A stretch of 64,000 nt of DNA from PMNU01 sp035479375 (GCA_035479375.1 DATIIT010000009.1:1-64000); one strand, 5' to 3'; positions 1 to 8,178 are shown, counted from the stretch's first letter. The notes: a model not told the origin generated them from the sequence alone. Program-made: numbers and translations.

Positions 1-4
1 GTCC

Positions 5-120
5 TTTCGGTGCCCATGGCGCGAGGGAAACACCTGTTCCCATGCCGAACACAGCAGTTAAGCCTCGCCGCGGTTACAATACTTGGGGTTCACCCCTGGG
101 AAAATAGCACGGTGCCGAAT
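5..120 (+). rRNA. rrf: 5S ribosomal RNA
   Basis: The sequence carries the conserved 5S core (CCATGCCGAACACAGCAGTT near 40-59). The closing stem I is formed by TTCGGTGCC at 6-14 with GGTGCCGAA at 111-119, including two G-U wobbles, so the gene appears complete. It is probably the last gene of an rRNA operon whose 23S lies upstream of the window. A terminator hairpin follows directly. The ends are placed from the stem and could be off by a few bases. Confidence 0.93.
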
Positions 121-125
121 TATAT

Positions 126-160
126 AAAAGCCATCCGAATAGGGTGGCTTTTATTTTTTC
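126..160 (+). terminator. Intrinsic terminator of the rRNA operon
   Basis: The arms AAAAGCCATCC and GGGTGGCTTTT pair around the loop GAATA, and a T-rich run (ATTTTTTC) follows. The hairpin sits just after 5S rRNA. Confidence 0.9.
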
Positions 161-181
161 GCCCAGCCGGAATAGGGAATA

Positions 182-210
182 TTGTATTTTTACCAATTAT
201 ATTGTATTAT
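182..210 (+). promoter_or_regulatory. Promoter of the 613-aa gene
   Basis: TTGTAT (182-187), a 17-nt spacer and TATTAT (205-210) lie in an AT-rich stretch. The predicted transcription start falls at or within a few bases of the ATG at 220, so the mRNA would be leaderless. Confidence 0.6.
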
Positions 211-219
211 ATACATAAT

Positions 220-2061
220 ATGGACGTTCTTCATGGTACTCCTGCGGAAGCGCCGCTACAGGGAACTGAGGCTGGCGTATCTCGTGAGCCAGTTGCTGGC
301 GCCGCCGTTGGTGCCGTTGCGCTTGGTGGTGGGAATGAAACCTTAGGACAGGAAGACGCACCCCACGAAGTCGGCTCCATTTCCAACCATGAAACAGCCT
401 ACAACAGCGAGCAGGCCTTATTTGCTGAGCGTGTTGCCGTTTTGCAGGCGGAGGCTGAGAGCGGCGTATATACCCAGGGCAAGCGCTTGGACGTGCTATT
501 TGGTGTAGAGGTAGAAAGCCAGCTCGTCGAGAATGGGGCGCGATTTAACAACCTAGATGAGCGCATGCAGCACGAACGCGATCTTGCGGTGCGTGAGGTG
601 GCGCGCCAGGTAGTGCGCCCCACCACGCCAATACCCGAAGTCGGCCCTGAGGAAATGGCGGCGAAGCTAGCAACAGGCCGCGAAGAGGCGCGCGCCTATG
701 TGGAAGCCATCCCGGCCCACACCCCCGAAGAGGCCGTGCACAAAGCAGAATGGCTCGCCGATATCGAGAATTACGGCCCAAAGGAGCTGATATATGCCCG
801 CCTTTACCGTGAGTTCTCCGCACCACAGGCAACCACGCCCCGCGTCCCGGCCGATTCATCTTACGAAGACGTAGGCCGCTTTAGTGAGCAAAGCGGCTGG
901 CTGGAGTTCCGCTGGGGCAGGGCGGCGCTCCAGGTGGGCTGGGAAGACACGCCAGGTATAAGTGAACATCGTTTGGCCCCTTGCCCGCCAACCGAGGCTG
1001 CGCGGCGCAAGGGCATCGTTACCCGGCGTTTCGCTGATATTGCCGCGGACTACGGCATGGGTCTTATTGAGCTCGGTACACACCTCAACGTGTCTGCCTA
1101 TATGGAGGACGAACATGGGCAGCGTATGCCAATCCTAGGCATTGGTAAGGCTGCTGAGGAACGGACTAAGGATGCGCTTGCCGGTATCGGTGCTGGCATA
1201 ACCGATGGCGCCTGGCTGAACACCGGGACTGCCGAGCTCCCAGAAGTATTTGATGTGCCAAGCGGTAGCCGGGTGAGCAACTATAGGATGGGCCACGTGC
1301 GCAACTCCATCCGGGTGCACACCGACCGCATTGAACTGCGCGACGCCAGGCTGGCGGGCTCGCTAGAGCAGGGCGTGTCTTGGGCTATGGCTGGCGTGCT
1401 GGTTGGCCTGCATGACGGCTATAGCGGGCTGGGAGCCCAAGGCTACGAAGTACCTGCGCTGCACAGGACCTACCGCGTAGTACGCACCGAAGCCTTTGAC
1501 AAAATGGAGCAGCTTGAGGTGCAGCGAGCCCTGGAACAGTCTGGGCGTACGCCAGATGGCGGGTTCGCCCTAGACACCCAGCATAATGCGCGGTTTGCAG
1601 CGGCTATTGCTGGGCAGCTCATTGGCGCCAGAGTGCCTCCCGGCACTGCGGCGTTGCTTAATGAAGTTATTTTGCGCAGCTTGCGGGTGCAGCCCGGTGG
1701 CGGCATACATTGCGACCAAGCGGCCTTGCAAGCCGCCTTTGAGGCTGAAAGCGGTGAGCGCCTTGCGGCGCTCGGAAAACTCATGGAATACCCAGACGTG
1801 ATTGCCACCCTCGTAGATGAACACACCCAAAGCCTGCGCATAGAAGACGTTGAAGTGCTTGGCGGCAGCGTTTCATACCGTCACCTGAGCCCGGAAGCCC
1901 GCGAGCAAACATTGTTGCGTTCGCCTGTCGCTCGGGTAGCCTACGGGGATGGCTTGCCATCTTTCGCCGCTGGCATACGACGCACAGGCGAGTACGCCGT
2001 CGCCACCAATTCCCCCGAGGACGTTATCTGGCGGATAATCACCGATGGACGACAGCCATAA
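220..2061 (+). CDS. Putative carboxylate-amine ligase-like protein (613 aa)
   Basis: I do not recognise this protein with certainty. Three short motifs recall the glutamate-cysteine ligase / amidoligase superfamily: an early FGVEVES (about residues 94-100), HLNVS (about 288-292) and RIELRD (about 370-375). In that fold the equivalent acidic, His/Asn and Arg residues bind metal and ATP. The first 90 residues are low-complexity, and no signal peptide or membrane segment is visible. The reading frame stays open upstream through the 5S gene, but the ATG at 220 sits just after a good promoter, so I start there with a leaderless mRNA. The gene is monocistronic, between the rRNA terminator and the next promoter. 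The ligase assignment is an inference from spaced motifs and could be wrong. Confidence 0.6.
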   Translation: MDVLHGTPAEAPLQGTEAGVSREPVAGAAVGAVALGGGNETLGQEDAPHEVGSISNHETAYNSEQALFAERVAVLQAEAESGVYTQGKRLDVLFGVEVESQLVENGARFNNLDERMQHERDLAVREVARQVVRPTTPIPEVGPEEMAAKLATGREEARAYVEAIPAHTPEEAVHKAEWLADIENYGPKELIYARLYREFSAPQATTPRVPADSSYEDVGRFSEQSGWLEFRWGRAALQVGWEDTPGISEHRLAPCPPTEAARRKGIVTRRFADIAADYGMGLIELGTHLNVSAYMEDEHGQRMPILGIGKAAEERTKDALAGIGAGITDGAWLNTGTAELPEVFDVPSGSRVSNYRMGHVRNSIRVHTDRIELRDARLAGSLEQGVSWAMAGVLVGLHDGYSGLGAQGYEVPALHRTYRVVRTEAFDKMEQLEVQRALEQSGRTPDGGFALDTQHNARFAAAIAGQLIGARVPPGTAALLNEVILRSLRVQPGGGIHCDQAALQAAFEAESGERLAALGKLMEYPDVIATLVDEHTQSLRIEDVEVLGGSVSYRHLSPEAREQTLLRSPVARVAYGDGLPSFAAGIRRTGEYAVATNSPEDVIWRIITDGRQP

Positions 2062-2066
2062 ACCTG

Positions 2067-2095
2067 TTGACATTATTTCATAAGCATGTTACTAT
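2067..2095 (+). promoter_or_regulatory. Strong promoter of the KGG gene
   Basis: TTGACA (2067-2072), a 17-nt spacer and TACTAT (2090-2095) give a near-consensus sigma-70-type promoter. Transcription should begin near 2101-2103, leaving a leader of about 90 nt. Confidence 0.85.
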
Positions 2096-2102
2096 ATAAG
2101 CA

Positions 2103-2163
2103 GTTTCGAAAGAAACAAACAGAGGGTTCGCTCCATAAAAAGGAGCGGACTCTTTTTGTTTCT
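2103..2163 (+). promoter_or_regulatory. Structured 5' leader with terminator-like hairpin (possible attenuator)
   Basis: Two hairpins fill the leader. The first is GTTTC-GAAA-GAAAC (2103-2116), a 5-bp stem capped by a GNRA tetraloop. The second pairs AGGGTTCGCTCC with GGAGCGGACTCT (about 2123-2152) and is followed by TTTTTGTTT, like an intrinsic terminator. It lies between the promoter and the ribosome-binding site of the KGG gene, so it could stop transcription before the gene. The function is inferred, and no known riboswitch class is recognised. Confidence 0.6.
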
Positions 2164-2193
2164 AGAGAGCATATAAGCCACGGGAGGATTTAC

Positions 2194-2412
2194 ATGGCTG
2201 GAACAAAAGCTGGCGGCAAGGCTGCCGCTGCAACGAACAAAGCGAAGTACGGTAGCGACTTTTACGCCAAGATCGGCGCTAAGGGTGGCAAACTGGGTAA
2301 GACCGGTGGCTTCTTCGCCAACCGCGAGCTGGCACGTGCTGCTGGCCGCAAAGGTGGCCGCATTTCGCGCCGCCCAAAGGCCGGCAACGGCCCTGCGAAC
2401 CGCGCTAATTAA
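2194..2412 (+). CDS. KGG-repeat stress-type protein (72 aa)
   Basis: A small, basic, Gly/Ala/Lys-rich protein with repeated GG-K/KGG motifs (AGGKAAA, GAKGGKLGK, AAGRKGGR), as in the KGG family of stress-induced proteins (B. subtilis GsiB and relatives). Members are hydrophilic and disordered; their exact molecular role is unknown. The ATG at 2194 has a good ribosome-binding site, GGGAGGA at 2182-2188. The frame extends further upstream, but that part is the structured leader. The strong promoter and terminator suggest high, regulated expression. It is followed by a UUCG-loop terminator. Confidence 0.8.
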   Translation: MAGTKAGGKAAAATNKAKYGSDFYAKIGAKGGKLGKTGGFFANRELARAAGRKGGRISRRPKAGNGPANRAN

Positions 2413-2429
2413 GTTAGCCGTAAAGCACA

Positions 2430-2465
2430 AAATAGGCCAAGGCTTCGGCCCTGGCCTATTTTTTT
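2430..2465 (+). terminator. Terminator after the KGG gene, UUCG tetraloop
   Basis: AAATAGGCCAAGGC-TTCG-GCCCTGGCCTATTT is a long stem with a stable UUCG loop followed by TTTTT. It overlaps the 3' end of the convergent gene at 2456-2914, and may serve both strands. Confidence 0.92.
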
Positions 2466-2914
2466 ATGGCTTGCAGGCGGTAGGGCCGGCGCTGTTGCGA
2501 GTTGCCAACGCCCCAGGCTGTGCCGCAGTTCACGCACTGGTAGCGTTGGGGCGCCATCTGGATGCCGCTTGCCTGGCACCTGGGGCACCGGCTGCGCTGG
2601 AAGAGCCAATCGCGGTAGCTGTCTAGGCAGTCTTGTACGTGGCTCTGGCTAATCTCGATGTCATATTGCCTGCCAAGGCGCAGCGCCTCCTCCCAGGCGT
2701 CTACTTCCTTTTGGAGAAGATCGACGTCGCTGGTGAACAATTGGTGGCCAAGGCGGGCGTGGCCAACCTCGTGCAGCAGGCCGGCCAGGTGCGCCATCTC
2801 TTCCCCTGGGGTGTAGAAGATTTCCTGGCGTTTAGGCGACCAGCAATGCGCCGCGCCAACAGTAAAGACGAGTCCGGGGTTGTCGCGGCGCAGCCTACGG
2901 ACGAGCTTTTCCAT
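2456..2914 (-). CDS. Zincin-like metalloprotein with C-terminal zinc ribbon (152 aa)
   Basis: The motif HEVGH (residues 48-52) within LLHEVGHARLGH is a classic HExxH zinc-binding and catalytic site. An acidic segment, KEVDAWEEA (about 69-77), could supply the third ligand, as in ImmA/IrrE-type peptidases. The C-terminus has two Cys pairs, CPRC (110-113) and CVNC (127-130), forming a zinc ribbon. No signal peptide is seen, so it is probably cytoplasmic. The start overlaps the upstream ROK gene by 20 nt, indicating a two-gene operon. Whether it is an active protease or a DNA-linked regulator cannot be told from sequence. Confidence 0.7.
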   Translation of the reverse strand: MEKLVRRLRRDNPGLVFTVGAAHCWSPKRQEIFYTPGEEMAHLAGLLHEVGHARLGHQLFTSDVDLLQKEVDAWEEALRLGRQYDIEISQSHVQDCLDSYRDWLFQRSRCPRCQASGIQMAPQRYQCVNCGTAWGVGNSQQRRPYRLQAIKK

Positions 2915-3716
2915 GCAGGCCTTTGGCTAGGTCGTAACAGCCGTAGACGACGGCCTCTTCCGGGCGGCCAGCAGCGATAATAGGCGGTATAGGGATGAGC
3001 GGCACTTCGTAGGTGCGGAGCGCGTCTACAAGCAGGCCGCCAAATCGGTCGAAGTAGGCGGCCACGCTGCCCCCTAGGATGACGACCTCGGGCTGCACCA
3101 CGGCGATGATGTCGATGAGGCCGCGGGCAATGTCATGGGCGATGTGCTTCCATGTGGCCTTGTCGTGGATGTCTTTGGCCATTTTGCCGTAGCGCCGTGT
3201 TATGGCCCGCCCGGATGCAAACGACTCCCACGGGACCATTTTGCCGTTGTGCTCCAGCGGCATTTTGCCGGCCTCGGCGTTGGCTAAATAGGGGTCGATC
3301 TGCTGGTTAATAACGACGCCCACGCCAATGCCAGTGCTAACTGTGACATACACGACGCGGTCGTACTTGTCTTTAACGAGCATGGCTTCGGACAGCGCAG
3401 CCAATTTGGCGTCATTTTCGATGACGACCGGGCAGTGGGCGATTTTCTCAACGTCCAGGCCAATGGGTACGTCCTCCCAGGGCAGGTTGCCCATGGCCAG
3501 GCCAATGCCTTTCTTGCGGTCGAGCCGGCCAGGTGCGCCCACGCCACAGGCAATAAACTCTTTTGTAGACAATGATGCAACAGTTTCCGCCAAATCACGG
3601 ATAAACTGGGGGTAATGTGGTGCGGTGGGGAACTTGAGGGATTCGGTAATGACGCCGTGGTTGTCTAGGCATGCCACGAGCGTTTTTGTCCCTCCAATAT
3701 CGATCCCCAAGTACAT
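2895..3716 (-). CDS. ROK-family sugar kinase or ROK protein (273 aa)
   Basis: The N-terminal LGIDIGGTKT phosphate-binding loop and a second loop, VSTGIGVGVV, are hallmarks of the ROK (repressor, ORF, kinase) branch of the actin-like ATPases. There is no N-terminal winged helix, so it should be a kinase, probably phosphorylating a hexose or N-acetylhexosamine. The usual ROK zinc site (CxCGxxGCxE) is absent: the segment reads PLEHNGKMVPWESFASG, so this is an atypical member. The ATG at 3716 begins exactly at the glycine-loop strand; a longer upstream frame is not conserved-looking. It is co-transcribed with the downstream zincin gene. Confidence 0.82.
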   Translation of the reverse strand: MYLGIDIGGTKTLVACLDNHGVITESLKFPTAPHYPQFIRDLAETVASLSTKEFIACGVGAPGRLDRKKGIGLAMGNLPWEDVPIGLDVEKIAHCPVVIENDAKLAALSEAMLVKDKYDRVVYVTVSTGIGVGVVINQQIDPYLANAEAGKMPLEHNGKMVPWESFASGRAITRRYGKMAKDIHDKATWKHIAHDIARGLIDIIAVVQPEVVILGGSVAAYFDRFGGLLVDALRTYEVPLIPIPPIIAAGRPEEAVVYGCYDLAKGLHGKARP

Positions 3717-3762
3717 GATAACCTTAGTGTAGCACGCCGTGCGCCTGTCCAGCGAGCTGCTT

Positions 3763-3791
3763 TTGACGCCCCTGGATAAAAGAGGTATAAT
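3763..3791 (+). promoter_or_regulatory. Promoter of rpsA
   Basis: TTGACG (3763-3768), a 17-nt spacer and TATAAT (3786-3791) form a near-consensus promoter reading into rpsA, with a leader of about 60 nt. Confidence 0.85.
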
Positions 3792-3859
3792 GGATACAAT
3801 CTTGCGGTAATCTTTTGGGAGCACCGACAGAAATACACTTTTAAGGAGGCATGGAATAC

Positions 3860-4927
3860 ATGTCAAAAACTACTAACGTAACTATGGACGAGCTGCTGGC
3901 TGGCAGTGACGTCAAACAACTTGAGGCAGGCGACGTCATTGAAGGCGTTGTAAGCTCGGTTAAGAAGCACGAAGTGTGGATTGACCTGGGCGCCAAGGGT
4001 GTCGGCGTGGTGATGCGCCGCGAAATCGGCCACGGCCAGGTCTTGGAAGAAGGCCAGAGCGTGACCGTCAGCGTCATCGACCCGGAGCTGGACGAAGGCC
4101 ACGCGCTGCTTAGCATGAAGCGTGCTGCCAAGGACCGCGGCTGGGACGAGCTGAAGCGCATCTTCGACGACCAAGAAATCGTTGAGGTCACTCCGTACGA
4201 CGCCAACCGTGGCGGCCTGCTGGTGGAGCTGGAAAGCATCCGTGGCTTCCTGCCGGTGTCGCAACTGGCCGCCGGCCACTACCCGCGCGTTTCTGGCGCC
4301 GACAAAGACGAGATCCTGCAGAAGCTGAACGTCCTCGTGGGCAAGCCTATCCGTGTCCGCGTGCTGGACGTCAGCCGCAAGGACAACAAGCTGATCTTCT
4401 CTGAGAAAGAGGCCGTCAAGGACGACATGCAAGCCCGCTTTGCCGAGCTGAAGGTCGGCGACGTGGTGGAAGGCGTGGTGACTGGCGTGATCGACTTTGG
4501 CGCGTTTGTGAACGTGCAAGGCATCGAAGGCCTGATCCACATCTCCGAAATCTCCTGGGAGCGCGTGGAAGACCCGCGTGACTACGTCAAGGTTGGCGAA
4601 GATGTGAAGGCCAAAATTATTGCCATCGACAAAGACCGCCTTTCCTTAAGCCTCAAGCAAATGAGCGAAGACCCGTGGCTGAAGGAAGTGAAGGCGTTCA
4701 GCAAGGGCGACATCGTAGAGGGCAAGATTACGCGCATTACGCCGTTTGGCGCTTTTGTACAGCTGTCGCCCAGCGTGGAAGCCTTGGTGCACGTCTCTGA
4801 AATGAGCGACGACGAAACCGTTGACCCGCAGCAAATCTTTAAGCTCAACGAGAAGAAGCAGTTTAAGGTGTTGGACATCGACACCGACGCCCGCAAGATC
4901 GCGCTGAGCCTCAAAAGCGCAAAATAA
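3860..4927 (+). CDS. rpsA: 30S ribosomal protein S1 (355 aa)
   Basis: Four S1/OB-fold repeats are visible, at about residues 24-95, 110-180, 195-262 and 280-350. Each has the GDVIEG/GDVVEG opening and a GAFV/GVVM core. S1 binds mRNA on the small subunit and helps initiation. Four-repeat forms are usual outside Proteobacteria, whose protein has six. The ATG at 3860 is 10 nt from AAGGAGG (3843-3849); the in-frame ATG at 3851 is only 1 nt from it and is rejected. infB follows after 45 nt, probably in the same transcript. Confidence 0.93.
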   Translation: MSKTTNVTMDELLAGSDVKQLEAGDVIEGVVSSVKKHEVWIDLGAKGVGVVMRREIGHGQVLEEGQSVTVSVIDPELDEGHALLSMKRAAKDRGWDELKRIFDDQEIVEVTPYDANRGGLLVELESIRGFLPVSQLAAGHYPRVSGADKDEILQKLNVLVGKPIRVRVLDVSRKDNKLIFSEKEAVKDDMQARFAELKVGDVVEGVVTGVIDFGAFVNVQGIEGLIHISEISWERVEDPRDYVKVGEDVKAKIIAIDKDRLSLSLKQMSEDPWLKEVKAFSKGDIVEGKITRITPFGAFVQLSPSVEALVHVSEMSDDETVDPQQIFKLNEKKQFKVLDIDTDARKIALSLKSAK

Positions 4928-4972
4928 CATGTAGTGTAAGGGCCGGTTTGGCACGGAAAGGGGCGCATAAAG

Positions 4973-6730
4973 ATGGCACGCAGCATCGAAATTGAAGATA
5001 TGATTACCGTCGGCGCTCTGGCCGACCGGCTCAGCCTACCGGTGACGCGCCTGATTGGCGAGCTGTTTAAGAACGGCGTTATGGCTACGGTAAACGAGCG
5101 GATCGACTTCGACACCGCCCAGATTATCGTGACCGAGCTTGGCTTGGATGTTGAGCTCACTAAGAAGGTTGAAGAGGTGGTGGCGCCCACGCGCGAGAAG
5201 CGCGTTGCCGGCGACAACGCCGTGCCGCGCCCACCGGTGGTAGCGGTGATGGGGCACGTTGACCATGGCAAGACCAGCCTGCTGGACGCCATCCGCGGCG
5301 CACAGGTGGCTAAGGGCGAGGCGGGCGGCATTACGCAGCACATTTCGGCCTACCAAATTTTGCATAACAAGCGGGCGATTACCTTTTTGGATACCCCTGG
5401 CCACGAGGCCTTTGCCGCTATCCGCGAGCATGGCGCGCACCTGACGGACATCGCCATTATTGTGGTGGCGGCCGACGACGGCATTAAGCCGCAGACGCTC
5501 GAAGCCATCCGTTTTGCCCGCAAGGCCGGGGCGCGCATCATTGTAGCCATCAACAAAATCGATAAAGACGGCGCCGATTCCAACCGCGTCAAGCAGCAGC
5601 TCTCTGAGCACAATTTGCTGGTAGAAGAGTGGGGCGGTGATACTGTGGCCGTGGAAGTGTCCGCCAAAACAAAAGCGGGCATCGACAACTTGCTGGACAT
5701 GGTACTGCTGGTTGCCGATGTGGAAGACTTCCGCGCCGAAGTTGCTGGGCCGGCCGTGGGGCTGGTTATTGAGTCACATGTGCAGCAGGGGCGTGGCCCG
5801 ATCGCCAATGCGCTCATCGAAGAAGGCACGCTGAATGTCGGTGACTTTGTTGTTGCTGGTACAACGTACGCTAAAGTCCGCAACTTGGACTCCACCGATG
5901 GCAAACCCCTGAAGGAGGCTGGCCCCTCAACGCCGGTAGCAATCAGCGGCTTCAAGGCGCTCCCAGAATTTGGCGATGAATTTACTGTTGTAAAAGACGA
6001 GAAGACAGCCCGCGCCCAGGCCGAGCAACTGGCCACCCAAAAGCAGGCCGGTGGCAGCAGCGACATGAGCAGCAGTGAGCTGATCCGCATGATCAACCGC
6101 AACAACAAGGTCAGCGAGCTGAACATTGTGGTGCGCGCCGACGTGCAGGGCTCACTCACCTCCGTTATCGACAGCCTGAAGGCGCTCGATACCGATGAGG
6201 TCGCTGTGCGTGTGGTGAGCTCCGGCGTCGGCGCCATCAGCGAGAACGACATCCATACCGCCGGCTCCAGCAACGCCATAATTTACGGTTTTAACGTCAC
6301 AGCGCCTACTAATGTGAAGCGTCTAGCTTCGCGCGATAAGGTTACGGTGCGTTTGTACAACGTCATCTACGAACTCATAGATGACGTTAAAGAAGGTTTG
6401 AGCAAATTGCTTGCGCCCGAAATTGTAGAAACCGACCTTGGCCGCCTGGTGGTCCGCGCCATTTTCAAGACAACTAAAACAGAGGTCATCTGCGGTGGTG
6501 AAGTCACCAAAGGCAAGCTGGCAATCCCGGCTTTGGCGCGGGTTGTGCGCGACAACGAGCAGCTTGCCGAAGTAGAAGTCACCAACCTGAAGCGCGGCCC
6601 GCAAGACGCCAAAGAAGTCCAAGAGGGTGAAATGTGCGGCGTCAGCATCAAGACCACGGCGCGGCTGGAGCTCCAAGAGGGTGACCGCCTGGAATTCTTC
6701 ACCCGGGCAACGGTCTCGCGCTCGCTTTAG
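4973..6730 (+). CDS. infB: Translation initiation factor IF-2 (585 aa)
   Basis: IF-2 is the GTPase that places initiator tRNA on the 30S subunit and drives subunit joining. G1 is GHVDHGKT (94-101), G3 is DTPGHEAF, and G4 is NKID. A short N-terminal IF2_N-like helical domain is present, and beta-barrel and C-terminal tRNA-binding domains follow. The long variable N-terminal region of E. coli IF-2 (890 aa) is missing, as in other reduced genomes. The start has AAAGGGG 9 nt upstream. It shares an operon with rpsA rather than the usual nusA neighbour. Confidence 0.97.
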   Translation: MARSIEIEDMITVGALADRLSLPVTRLIGELFKNGVMATVNERIDFDTAQIIVTELGLDVELTKKVEEVVAPTREKRVAGDNAVPRPPVVAVMGHVDHGKTSLLDAIRGAQVAKGEAGGITQHISAYQILHNKRAITFLDTPGHEAFAAIREHGAHLTDIAIIVVAADDGIKPQTLEAIRFARKAGARIIVAINKIDKDGADSNRVKQQLSEHNLLVEEWGGDTVAVEVSAKTKAGIDNLLDMVLLVADVEDFRAEVAGPAVGLVIESHVQQGRGPIANALIEEGTLNVGDFVVAGTTYAKVRNLDSTDGKPLKEAGPSTPVAISGFKALPEFGDEFTVVKDEKTARAQAEQLATQKQAGGSSDMSSSELIRMINRNNKVSELNIVVRADVQGSLTSVIDSLKALDTDEVAVRVVSSGVGAISENDIHTAGSSNAIIYGFNVTAPTNVKRLASRDKVTVRLYNVIYELIDDVKEGLSKLLAPEIVETDLGRLVVRAIFKTTKTEVICGGEVTKGKLAIPALARVVRDNEQLAEVEVTNLKRGPQDAKEVQEGEMCGVSIKTTARLELQEGDRLEFFTRATVSRSL

Positions 6731-6738
6731 CAAACGGG

Positions 6739-6767
6739 CTGGCACTTTTTGCCAGGAGTGTTAGAAT
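6739..6767 (+). promoter_or_regulatory. Promoter of the DUF5663-like gene
   Basis: CTGGCA (6739-6744), 17 nt and TAGAAT (6762-6767) lie in the short gap after infB, giving a leader of about 14 nt with GAGAGGA as the ribosome-binding site. Confidence 0.55.
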
Positions 6768-6787
6768 GGAAAAAGAGAGGAACAACC

Positions 6788-7261
6788 ATGATTAAACTCG
6801 ACGATGATCTACTGCAAGAACTTGGCCTCGCGGCACTTCCGCCGGAAGAGAAAAAGAAGCTGCTGGCCCACATCTACGAGACGCTAGAGATGCGTGTTGG
6901 CATGAAGCTGGCCGAACGGATGTCTGACGCCCAGTTGACGGAATTTGAGCAGTTTATTGACCGCAACGACGAAGCCGGCGCACTGCAGTGGCTGGAGGCA
7001 AACTTCCCGAATTATAAAGATGTTGTCGCCTCAGAATTTGACGCGCTAAAAAAAGAGATTGGCCAGGTAGCGCCGCAGATCCTAATGGCGGGGCAAGCGC
7101 AAGCCCAGGACGACGCCCAGCAGCAGGCTGGCGCCGCCGCACAAGTGCAGCCGGGGCAGCCGCAGCCTAGTAACGTCACACCGCTTTGGAATGGTGACGC
7201 CCCCCGTGCCGCAGGCGCGCCAGACCCTTGGCAGCAGCAAGAGCCGCCGCGCGCAGCGTAA
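6788..7261 (+). CDS. DUF5663-like hypothetical protein (157 aa)
   Basis: The first 85 residues form a helical, acidic domain with a conserved-looking core (LDDDLLQELGLAALP; LEMRVGMKLAERMSD; EFEQFIDRND). I recall this as resembling the DUF5663 family common in Saccharibacteria. The C-terminal half is a low-complexity Gln/Ala/Pro tail (AQAQDDAQQQAG and similar). No membrane segment is seen and the function is unknown. The start at 6788 has AGAGAGGA upstream; an in-frame ATG at 6749 lies before the -10 box. It is convergent with fmt, with only 5 nt between the two stop codons. Confidence 0.72.
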   Translation: MIKLDDDLLQELGLAALPPEEKKKLLAHIYETLEMRVGMKLAERMSDAQLTEFEQFIDRNDEAGALQWLEANFPNYKDVVASEFDALKKEIGQVAPQILMAGQAQAQDDAQQQAGAAAQVQPGQPQPSNVTPLWNGDAPRAAGAPDPWQQQEPPRAA

Positions 7262-7266
7262 GGCGC

Positions 7267-8178
7267 TTACAAAATTTGCGATTTGTATCCGGACAGGAAC
7301 GCCTGTCCGGACATTTCTTTTTTACCGGCAGGCGTAAGCCGGTCGATGACGAGCGCTTGCCGGCCACAACGGATAACCAGTTCCTTGCCCACGATTTCGG
7401 CGGTACCCGGCGCAGCGGCGTTGCCGGTGCTAGTGGTATGCACCGCAGTGATGATAACCTCAATACTGCCCAGCCTTGCCCGGCTTTTGGGCCATTCACT
7501 ATATGCCCGGATGTCGCGCTCGATTTGCTCCGCAGGCTTGTGCCAGTCGATGACCCCATCTTCTTTTGTGAGCTTGCGGGAGTAGGACGCCGTGCGCCCG
7601 GTAACTGATTGGTCGGAGAGTATGATGCTGCCGTTGCAATATGCCGGCAGGATTGTTTCAAGCAACTGGTAGCTGAGCTGGATCAGGTCTTTGGTTAACT
7701 CGGGCGTGGTGATGCCTGGCGGCAAGGCGTACTCGCCATATCCGAGCAAAGGCCCCTCGTCCATGGCCTCCACGAGCAGCATTAGGCTGACGCCCGTGGT
7801 TTTTTGGCCGCTGAGGATGGAGAAGGTAATTGGGTCGGCGCCGCGCCACTCTGGCAGCAGAGAAAAGTGGCTATTGACGATGCCCAGCGGAAAGTAATCG
7901 ATAACCTGCTGCGACACTAGTATGCCAAAGTCGATGAGCACCGCGACGCGGCTGGCAAAGGGCTTGGCGCTAAAAAGCTCGTCGAGCTGCTTTTTATTCT
8001 CGGCGGTAGAGACCTTTAGGCTGAGCTCTTCGGCCACTTCCAGGACTGGTACTGGGCCGCGGTGGTGCGCTGGCCGCGGCTTAGTAACAACTGCCTCAAT
8101 AGTGCAAAAACCCGCCAACAGCCGCAGGCTGGCCGCCGCCACCGGGCCGCTACCAAAGAATACTATTGTCTCGGACAT
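7267..8178 (-). CDS. fmt: Methionyl-tRNA formyltransferase (303 aa)
   Basis: The enzyme formylates initiator Met-tRNA using 10-formyl-THF. The Rossmann start TIVFFGSGPVAAASL and the signature NSHFSLLPEWRGADPI are clear. Catalytic Asn and His are about N102 and H104, and the Asp is about D140 in EAMDEGP. A C-terminal OB-like domain follows. The start is uncertain: ATG at 8178 gives MSETIVFFG, while ATG at 8187 gives three extra residues and lies nearer a weak AGAAG. It overlaps def by about 29 nt, giving the common priA-def-fmt order. A terminator for the opposing gene is embedded in its 3' coding end. Confidence 0.95.
   Translation of the reverse strand: MSETIVFFGSGPVAAASLRLLAGFCTIEAVVTKPRPAHHRGPVPVLEVAEELSLKVSTAENKKQLDELFSAKPFASRVAVLIDFGILVSQQVIDYFPLGIVNSHFSLLPEWRGADPITFSILSGQKTTGVSLMLLVEAMDEGPLLGYGEYALPPGITTPELTKDLIQLSYQLLETILPAYCNGSIILSDQSVTGRTASYSRKLTKEDGVIDWHKPAEQIERDIRAYSEWPKSRARLGSIEVIITAVHTTSTGNAAAPGTAEIVGKELVIRCGRQALVIDRLTPAGKKEMSGQAFLSGYKSQIL
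7288..7322 (+). terminator. Terminator of the DUF5663-like gene, inside the fmt 3' coding region
   Basis: TCCGGACAGG-AACG-CCTGTCCGGA is a perfect 10-bp stem (7288-7297 with 7302-7311) followed by CATTTCTTTTTT. It serves plus-strand transcripts but lies within the minus-strand fmt coding sequence (the codons for SGQAFLSG). Confidence 0.88.

Noticed and set aside
10..219. N-terminal extension of the 613-aa protein into 5S rRNA
   Set aside because: The frame runs through the 5S gene and its terminator, and the promoter lies at 182-210.
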